In this document: one piece after another, positions 6,014 to 10,508 of the stretch | How the letters are laid out: the number at the start of each line of letters is the position of its first letter | Numbering within the stretch: position 1 is the first letter of the stretch | Assembly (NCBI GenBank): GCA_002502685.1 | Contig: DAQA01000018.1 | Coordinates: forward strand, 1 to 10,508 | Direction: 5' to 3' | DNA: 10,508 nucleotides | Source: Euryarchaeota archaeon UBA202 | GTDB taxonomy: Archaea > Thermoplasmatota > E2 > UBA202 | Program-made: the position numbers and the translations under genes | The notes under the pieces: generated by a model | What the model saw: the letters and a program-made list of their open reading frames with translations, nothing else | Told to the model about the DNA's origin: nothing | Database searches by the model: none

Positions 6014-6586
6014 TTATCTGCCACCGCTCCAGGGTGGAAACAGGGTATGCTGTATTCCCAATTGATCAAGTACTTTGCCTACCACATAGTCTACCAGCTC
6101 ATCAATGGATGTAGGTTTATGGTAGAACGCGGGGATGGCGGGTAGGATAATAGCACCACTTTTCTTTGCAGAGACCATGTTTATAAGGGTTGCTAAATCG
6201 AGAGGTGTCTCACGTATAACCAAAATTAATGGATGATTTTCTTTTAAGGTACAGAGAGCGGCACGTATGACCAAGGTGTCTGCATAGCCATTAGCTATTC
6301 CGGAAAGTGTTTTTAGCGTACAGGGTGCAATAACCATACCGTTATGATGAAATGTTCCACTGGCTAATGGAGAAAAATTATCGGTATTGTCATAGATTCT
6401 AGTGGCCAAAGAAGCAAGAGATTTCAAATCTTTCCCAGTTTCATAGTGAATAATTTTTTGTGCATTTTCGGAAACAATTAGTGAAATATCACAATTTTTA
6501 TTGGCAAGATTTTCAAGAATCCGAATACCATAACGTGATCCTGAAGCTCCTGTTATTGCCACAATAAATCTTTCTGATTTATTCAT
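6014..6586 (-). CDS. ubiX: UbiX/Pad1 flavin prenyltransferase
   Basis: Makes prenylated FMN from FMN and dimethylallyl phosphate, the cofactor of UbiD-family decarboxylases. In archaea this cofactor also serves the anhydromevalonate phosphate decarboxylase of the modified mevalonate pathway, a likely reason to keep the gene. The 190-residue protein has the FMN loop ITGASGSRYG (11-20), LIVSENA (36-42), SGTFHHNGMVIAPCT (76-90), GIANGYADTLVIRAA (96-110), and LVIRETPL (122-129). Tyr155 in PAFYHKP is the conserved Tyr near the substrate. Lys171 in GKVLDQLGI stands where bacterial UbiX usually has Arg, a conservative change. The start at 6586 has GAGGG 6 nt upstream and a strong TATA box. No ubiD neighbour is in the window. 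Confidence 0.95.
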   Translation of the reverse strand: MNKSERFIVAITGASGSRYGIRILENLANKNCDISLIVSENAQKIIHYETGKDLKSLASLATRIYDNTDNFSPLASGTFHHNGMVIAPCTLKTLSGIANGYADTLVIRAALCTLKENHPLILVIRETPLDLATLINMVSAKKSGAIILPAIPAFYHKPTSIDELVDYVVGKVLDQLGIQHTLFPPWSGGR

Positions 6587-6620
6587 ATATTTCCCTCAAG
6601 CAGCAGGAAAACATGGCATG

Positions 6621-6633
6621 GATATATAAAAAA
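6621..6633 (-). promoter_or_regulatory. TATA box of ubiX
   Basis: On the minus strand the sequence is TTTTTTATATATC, a good match to an archaeal TATA box, centred about 40 nt upstream of the ATG. Transcription would begin near 6600 and leave a short leader holding the GAGGG Shine-Dalgarno at 6593-6597. Confidence 0.6.
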
Positions 6634-6688
6634 GCCACTTTTTTGGGTCAATTTTTTTGTTAAAGACTCCTTATTGAAAAAGGAAAAG

Positions 6689-6698
6689 CTTTTTATCC
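6689..6698 (+). promoter_or_regulatory. TATA-like box of the 162-residue gene
   Basis: CTTTTTATCC centres about 26 nt upstream of the ATG at 6719. That is the expected distance for a transcript starting at the start codon itself, and it supports 6719 rather than the TTG at 6674. Confidence 0.45.
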
Positions 6699-6718
6699 AT
6701 TTTTTTTATGGATGCGTA

Positions 6719-7207
6719 ATGAGAACACGGGAAGAAATTCTCCGGGAAATTATTAGCAAGGGCAAAGAGATTCCTGAGGGATGGAAGGCGACCTCTCGTT
6801 ATGACACACAATTGCATGCCACAGAATATAATATCTTGCATCCTGAAGTAGGTATTTACCAGATAAAAGAGTGGCAAAAAAATCCTTTTCAAGTAAAGGG
6901 TGTCGGCGCCAAAATTGCCCGGCGGGTTGATGATATCTTGATTAATGAACCACTGGGGAAGTTTGGTATTCTCCGATATAATCCTCGGAAAGTGTTCGGG
7001 GATGCCACAGAGGGTCTGCCTTTGAAAAAAATATTACAGGATATGGCTTCAGGTAGACAAAAAACAGGTATTGAAATGATGCTGACTGGTGAAATGCATC
7101 CAGCCACCAAGGATATCACAAAAACAGTACAAAGAAAACAAAATGAGATTAATAGGGGGATTGTAAAAATTCAAGAAGACGAAGGTCTTTATGCCTCCTA
7201 TGTCTAA
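6719..7207 (+). CDS. conserved-looking soluble protein of unknown function (162 aa)
   Basis: I do not recognise this family. The product is 162 residues, highly charged, lacks cysteine, and has no signal peptide or membrane segment, so it should be cytosolic. The N-terminus (REEILREIISKGKEIPEGWKA) is predicted helical, then YDTQLHATEYNILHPEVGIYQIKEW (28-52) looks like a mixed segment. VKGVGAKIARRVDDIL (59-74) resembles a helix-hairpin-helix nucleic-acid-binding turn (GVG followed by small and basic residues), but a single copy is weak evidence. The C-terminal third is Lys/Arg-rich and helical. ATG at 6719 is chosen from the TATA spacing; a TTG at 6674 would add 15 residues including a Phe-rich stretch. 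It diverges from ubiX and precedes lsm by 267 bp. An RNA- or DNA-linked role is a guess. Confidence 0.75.
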   Translation: MRTREEILREIISKGKEIPEGWKATSRYDTQLHATEYNILHPEVGIYQIKEWQKNPFQVKGVGAKIARRVDDILINEPLGKFGILRYNPRKVFGDATEGLPLKKILQDMASGRQKTGIEMMLTGEMHPATKDITKTVQRKQNEINRGIVKIQEDEGLYASYV

Positions 7208-7474
7208 ATAACTGTTTTTATCAATGAAAATATTCTAAAATATTCCATTTTACCCGGCGAAAAAGATCATGGATCATTCAGGCAAGTAGCAAAGAAGCTT
7301 GCCCATTCTTTGGTAGTGGCAACAAAAAAAACTATACAAAATGACAGGGGAGGACAACAGCAATGGGAATATTACTGCCACGGGTCCAGAGGGTACCCTT
7401 GCTGTATCTTCAACTCAAACGTTTTGTAATGCGTCAGAGGTAATTATTAAAAGTGAGTGTACATTAAGGGTGCC
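7208..7474. other. 267-bp intergenic region before lsm
   Basis: No convincing gene is seen. The region opens with a short T5 run (7215-7219) that may end the upstream transcript. It holds a 6-bp inverted repeat, GGCAAG (7281-7286) with CTTGCC (7298-7303), and the palindrome GGGTACCC (7391-7398). No tRNA arms or C/D box pairs were recognised. A 49-codon open frame (7341-7490) overlaps the lsm start and lacks support. The last 30 bases carry the lsm promoter. Confidence 0.5.
7444..7453 (+). promoter_or_regulatory. TATA-like box of lsm
   Basis: TTATTAAAAG centres about 27 nt upstream of the ATG at 7475, again the leaderless spacing. An AGGGTG at 7467-7472 is only 2 nt from the ATG, too near for an ordinary Shine-Dalgarno. 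Confidence 0.45.
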
Positions 7475-7687
7475 ATGGCTCTTCCGTTAGAACTATTGGA
7501 GCAATCATTGAATCGTGAAATGTCTCTTCTTTTAAAGGATGGACGAACCATTACGGGGAAACTGGGTGGTTATGACCAATATATGAACCTAGTTGTGGAA
7601 GAGGCTGAAGAAAAAAATGCAGATAAACATCGGAAACTTGGGAGAGTTGTGGTCCGGGGTAGCACCATTGTGAGCGCATCATTCTAA
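7475..7687 (+). CDS. archaeal Lsm/Sm-like RNA-binding protein (SmAP)
   Basis: A 70-residue Sm-fold protein that should form a ring binding U-rich RNA, acting in RNA processing or turnover. It has the short N-terminal helix (PLELLEQSLN), Sm1 with GKLGGYDQYMNLVVEEA (28-44), where Asp34 and Asn38 are the uridine-binding residues, and Sm2 with LGRVVVRGSTIVSAS (55-69), where Arg61-Gly62 complete the pocket. A short charged linker (EEKNADKHRK) joins them. Length is typical of archaeal SmAP1. The ATG at 7475 begins MALPLELL as expected; a GTG at 7457 in frame would add six unsupported residues. Many archaea place rpl37e directly after lsm, but here a T run and then an unrelated gene follow. Confidence 0.95.
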   Translation: MALPLELLEQSLNREMSLLLKDGRTITGKLGGYDQYMNLVVEEAEEKNADKHRKLGRVVVRGSTIVSASF

Positions 7688-7688
7688 A

Positions 7689-7700
7689 TTTTTTTTTCTT
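7689..7700 (+). terminator. T-run terminator after lsm
   Basis: Nine consecutive T, then C and TT, start one base after the lsm stop codon. This is a strong archaeal-style terminator and argues that lsm is monocistronic. Confidence 0.6.
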
Positions 7701-7724
7701 TGGTAACTTTGTGGAAAGATACCA
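7701..7724. repeat. imperfect 24-bp palindrome / hairpin downstream of lsm
   Basis: TGGTA (7701-7705) pairs with TACCA (7720-7724), and CTTT (7707-7710) with AAAG (7715-7718), giving nine base pairs with one A-A mismatch around a GTGG loop. It follows the T run at once and lies about 115 nt before the M14-GH25 start. It could be a 3' end hairpin of the lsm message or a regulator site for the exported enzyme. Confidence 0.5.
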
Positions 7725-7794
7725 TAAAAAGTAAGCCTAATGTACGCCTACAATTATAACTGCTCAATAAACATTATTAAATATTAGAGAAAGC

Positions 7795-7805
7795 ATAAAA
7801 AAAAT
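7795..7805 (+). promoter_or_regulatory. candidate TATA box for the M14-GH25 gene
   Basis: CATAAAAAAAA sits about 40 nt before the ATG at 7840, allowing a short leader. The leader contains GGGA at 7826-7829, a weak Shine-Dalgarno. A second AT-rich option is ATTATTAAATATTA near 7772-7785. The surrounding 152-bp gap holds nothing else apart from the T run and hairpin. Confidence 0.3.
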
Positions 7806-7839
7806 TACAGATTGGTATTTCCCCGGGATAAAAAAAAAT

Positions 7840-10508
7840 ATGGTAAATGAACACTGGAAAGTATGTATTTTACTGTCTGCCTTATTCATAGTGACACTAG
7901 TTACTGTCGCCACAGGTATGAAAAATCAGGTTCAGGACCTATCTATCCAGGATTCCTTGGGTGCCAATGACCCGCAGAGTTATAATCACCCGGTGCAAGG
8001 TATCCTTTTTCAAGAATACGAAGGAGGGAAAGGATTACTCAAGAAGACTCTCCACTATGAAACTTATTCTCAATGGTTTAAAGGTGCACCCTTCGATGAA
8101 CTAAAAATCAGGAGAGAGAAGAATATATTTTATTCACAGGTCTATCATTTTCTTCCAGATAACGAAGTATGGGAGTCTCGGGATGATTTTCATTCATACA
8201 GCGAGATGACTTGGGAACTTCAAAATATTACTGCCATGTATCCCGGTATTACAAATCTATATGACCTGGGGGCTAGTGTCCAGGGACGTACTATTTGGGG
8301 ATTGAAAATAACTGATTATCCTGATTTGGAAGAAAAAGAGCCTGAAGTCCGTATTGCAGGTCTTCATCATGGAGACGAATTGATGTCTGCTGAACTTCCC
8401 CTGCTTTTAGCATGGTATCTTGTGGAGAACTATAGCCTTGATAACTATATCTCAGAATTGGTGAACTCAACAGAGATATGGATAATACCCATGGTGAACC
8501 CAGACGGGAGGGAGGCCACACCCTCAACCCGTCGTAATGCAAATAATGTCGATCTTAATAGGGACTATGGATACATGTGGAATGGAGGGGGCAGCAGCCC
8601 TTCCCCTTTTTCCCAACCAGAAACACAGATTATAAGAGATCATGCTCTTGATAATAATTTTGTTCTCTCATTATCTTTTCATACCTCAGGGGATATTGTA
8701 AATTATATATGGAATTATAAACCCCATCCCACCCCCGATGATGTAATGGTTACAAATTTATCTAATCTATATGGGTCATATAATGATTACTGGGTTGTCC
8801 GGGGGTATGATTGGTATCAAACGCGTGGAGACACCAATGATTTTAGTTATGGATGCCGAGGGGATATCGATTGGACCATTGAGGTACAAAACACAAACAT
8901 TCCCCAAGCGTGGATATACAATAAGGAGGGCATGTTGGAGATCATTGATGCAGCAGATAGGGGATTGACAGGTGTGGTAATCGATAATGTTACAGGTCAG
9001 CCCCTTTCTGCAACCATTTGGGCAGAAGAAGCCTATTGGCCATGCTTTACGGATCCCAAAATGGGGGATTACCACCGTCTTCTTTTTCCGGGTAATTATA
9101 CTGTCCATTTCCAGGCTAACGGTTATCAAGAAAAAATCTTAAATGTGGAGGTCGCACCGGGGGATGAACCCACGGTTCTGAATGTTTCCTTGAATCGGGG
9201 TGATAATTATTTTGCCTATCAAGTGTGTTGGTGTAATTTCTATGATCCCTATGGTTACCCAAATAATTTTCAAAATAATCCCACCGAGGCAATATCGGCC
9301 CTGGGTCCCCCGGATAATATATCTGCATCATTGGGTGTTGGAGGTGAAATTGTCTTGGATATGGGCCATACAGGACAATTATTTAATGGTCCCGGTGTTG
9401 ATTTTACCGTCTTTGAAGGCGATAGCACCCCAGATGGATACACTGTCTTTGCCGCCCTAAATTGGAATGGATCCTGGATACAGATTGGTTCAGGCTCGGG
9501 AACAAACTCATTTGATCTTGATGATGCAAATATGACCCATGCTCGTTTTATTAAAATCCTGGATGATGATGATGGGAATCCATATGAAAATAATCCCGGT
9601 TTTGACCTTGATGCACTCCAAGCAATCAATACTTTTGATATCTATATTGATGGAATCGATGTGTCCGCCTGGCAAGGAATTATTAATTGGTCCACTGCCT
9701 ATCAGTCAGGATATCATTTTGCTTTTGTCAAGGCAACAGAGGGAGTTGGATACACCGATACTTATTTCCACAATAATATGAACAATGGCTCCGCTGCAGG
9801 CCTGCTCATGGGTGCTTATCATTATGCCACCCCTGAACAAGATGATGCCATTGCAGAGGCAGAATATTTTCTACAAGTCGCAGGAGATTTTATGATTCAG
9901 GGATATCTCCGGCCCGTATTAGACCTTGAACAGGGATCAGAACTGGGGAGTACAGTTCTGTCAAACTGGGTGCATGACTGGATGACTACCATAGAAAATG
10001 AAACTGGTGTTCAACCTCTACTCTATGTAAATAGTGATTATGCCAATAATTATCTAGATAATTCTGTAAACCAGTATGATTTATGGATCGCCCACTGGAC
10101 ACATGATCCCTATTTGTCACCCAATATTGGTATCTGGGATGACTGGGAGTTCTGGCAGTACAGTAACCAAGGTTCTGTTCCCGGGATAACAGGAGGCGTA
10201 CCTGTGGATGTTTTCAAGGGAAATCTTTCAGAATTAAATGATTTTGTGATAACTACCCAGCATATCTCATATCCCCTATATGAGGGTTGGAATCTGATAA
10301 CTATTCCCCTGGCCAATGACTGGACAGCTGAAGACTTGGGGGACAATATCACGGGTTGCACGGTGGTGATCATGTATAATGCCAGCACAGATACCTTTAC
10401 CACCCATGTGGTAAATACATCCCATGATGATTTTCCCATCCTGGATGGAGTGGGATACTTCATCTATGCCACCCAGGATAGTAATCTGACGGTGTCCGGC
10501 TATCCCCT
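7840..10508 (+). CDS. exported M14 zinc carboxypeptidase fused to GH25 muramidase (partial, C-terminus off the window)
   Basis: An uninterrupted frame of 889 residues so far. Residues 1-26 form a signal peptide. The M14 domain (about 116-352) has zinc ligands His177 and Glu180 (HGDE) and His281 (SFHTSG), NPDG at 220-223, Asn240-Arg241 in VDLNRD, Tyr326 and general base Glu348, so it looks active. Residues 376-453 resemble a carboxypeptidase-regulatory beta-sandwich; 460-596 is a discoidin-like domain ending FDLDALQAI. The GH25 lysozyme domain (603-802) has Asp607 in DVSAWQG, FVKATEG (629-635), Asp695 and Glu697 in LDLE, and FWQYS (771-775), matching Cellosyl Asp9, Asp98 and Glu100. A surface-type domain starts at 808 with GWNLITIP (816-823). 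M14 enzymes trim C-terminal residues; GH25 cleaves murein between MurNAc and GlcNAc. Both acting on bacterial wall is inference; simple protein scavenging is the alternative for M14. Confidence 0.93.
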   Translation, partial: MVNEHWKVCILLSALFIVTLVTVATGMKNQVQDLSIQDSLGANDPQSYNHPVQGILFQEYEGGKGLLKKTLHYETYSQWFKGAPFDELKIRREKNIFYSQVYHFLPDNEVWESRDDFHSYSEMTWELQNITAMYPGITNLYDLGASVQGRTIWGLKITDYPDLEEKEPEVRIAGLHHGDELMSAELPLLLAWYLVENYSLDNYISELVNSTEIWIIPMVNPDGREATPSTRRNANNVDLNRDYGYMWNGGGSSPSPFSQPETQIIRDHALDNNFVLSLSFHTSGDIVNYIWNYKPHPTPDDVMVTNLSNLYGSYNDYWVVRGYDWYQTRGDTNDFSYGCRGDIDWTIEVQNTNIPQAWIYNKEGMLEIIDAADRGLTGVVIDNVTGQPLSATIWAEEAYWPCFTDPKMGDYHRLLFPGNYTVHFQANGYQEKILNVEVAPGDEPTVLNVSLNRGDNYFAYQVCWCNFYDPYGYPNNFQNNPTEAISALGPPDNISASLGVGGEIVLDMGHTGQLFNGPGVDFTVFEGDSTPDGYTVFAALNWNGSWIQIGSGSGTNSFDLDDANMTHARFIKILDDDDGNPYENNPGFDLDALQAINTFDIYIDGIDVSAWQGIINWSTAYQSGYHFAFVKATEGVGYTDTYFHNNMNNGSAAGLLMGAYHYATPEQDDAIAEAEYFLQVAGDFMIQGYLRPVLDLEQGSELGSTVLSNWVHDWMTTIENETGVQPLLYVNSDYANNYLDNSVNQYDLWIAHWTHDPYLSPNIGIWDDWEFWQYSNQGSVPGITGGVPVDVFKGNLSELNDFVITTQHISYPLYEGWNLITIPLANDWTAEDLGDNITGCTVVIMYNASTDTFTTHVVNTSHDDFPILDGVGYFIYATQDSNLTVSGYP

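Noticed and set aside
6674..6718. 15-codon N-terminal extension of the 162-residue protein from a TTG start
   Set aside because: The extension runs over the TATA-like box and a T-rich stretch; ATG at 6719 fits the promoter spacing.
7281..7303. GGCAAG/CTTGCC stem as part of a small RNA gene
   Set aside because: Only 6 bp with an 11-nt loop, with no tRNA arms, C/D boxes or promoter tied to it.
7341..7490. 49-codon open frame just before and overlapping lsm by 16 bp
   Set aside because: No TATA box at the right distance, no ribosome site, no recognisable motif, and it would run into the lsm coding region; kept only as part of the intergenic entry.
9270..9629. 119-codon open frame antisense to the M14-GH25 gene
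   Set aside because: It mirrors the codon pattern of the discoidin-like region on the other strand and shows no domain or start signals.

Overview
The window looks like an AT-rich archaeal chromosome segment. The main evidence is a 70-residue archaeal Lsm/Sm-like protein, a small exported protein ending in a TPGFE-type C-terminal sorting signal, starts sitting about 27 nt downstream of TATA-like boxes (leaderless style), and T-run terminators. The aspartate-dehydrogenase route to NAD and a UbiX protein fit the same picture. The sorting signal, and a C-terminal domain with a GWNLITIP motif, recall Thermoplasmatota and related Euryarchaeota. That placement is inference, since there is no rRNA gene in the window. 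I found no tRNA, CRISPR array or insertion sequence.

Left end (1-2216): a truncated PaaK/CapK-like AMP-forming ligase and nadC lie on the minus strand. nadX diverges from nadC across 43 bp carrying two copies of TTATTAAT, each placed as the promoter of one gene. NadX and NadC are the first and last steps from aspartate to nicotinate mononucleotide.

Redox cluster (2231-4793): four tightly packed plus-strand genes encode a TlpA-like lipoprotein with a CPPC site, a small sorted surface protein with a close Cys pair, a NapH-type polytopic Fe-S protein, and a second membrane-anchored thioredoxin-like protein with a CPAC site. My reading is a device that carries ferredoxin-level electrons across the membrane to thiol proteins outside the cell. 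Gaps are 17 nt, 0 nt and a 1-nt overlap, and a T run follows the last gene.

Middle (4962-7687): a short QueF with an intact NADPH motif (minus), a GNAT acetyltransferase (plus), a UbiX flavin prenyltransferase (minus), an unrecognised 162-residue soluble protein (plus) and the Lsm protein (plus). They look like independent transcription units.

Right end (7840 to edge): one very long, uninterrupted exported ORF joins an M14 zinc carboxypeptidase, a beta-sandwich regulatory-type domain, a discoidin-like domain, a complete GH25 muramidase and the start of a GWNLITIP-type surface domain. A peptidase plus a lysozyme on one secreted archaeal protein is the most striking item here. Archaea have no murein, so the natural target of the GH25 part is bacterial cell wall.
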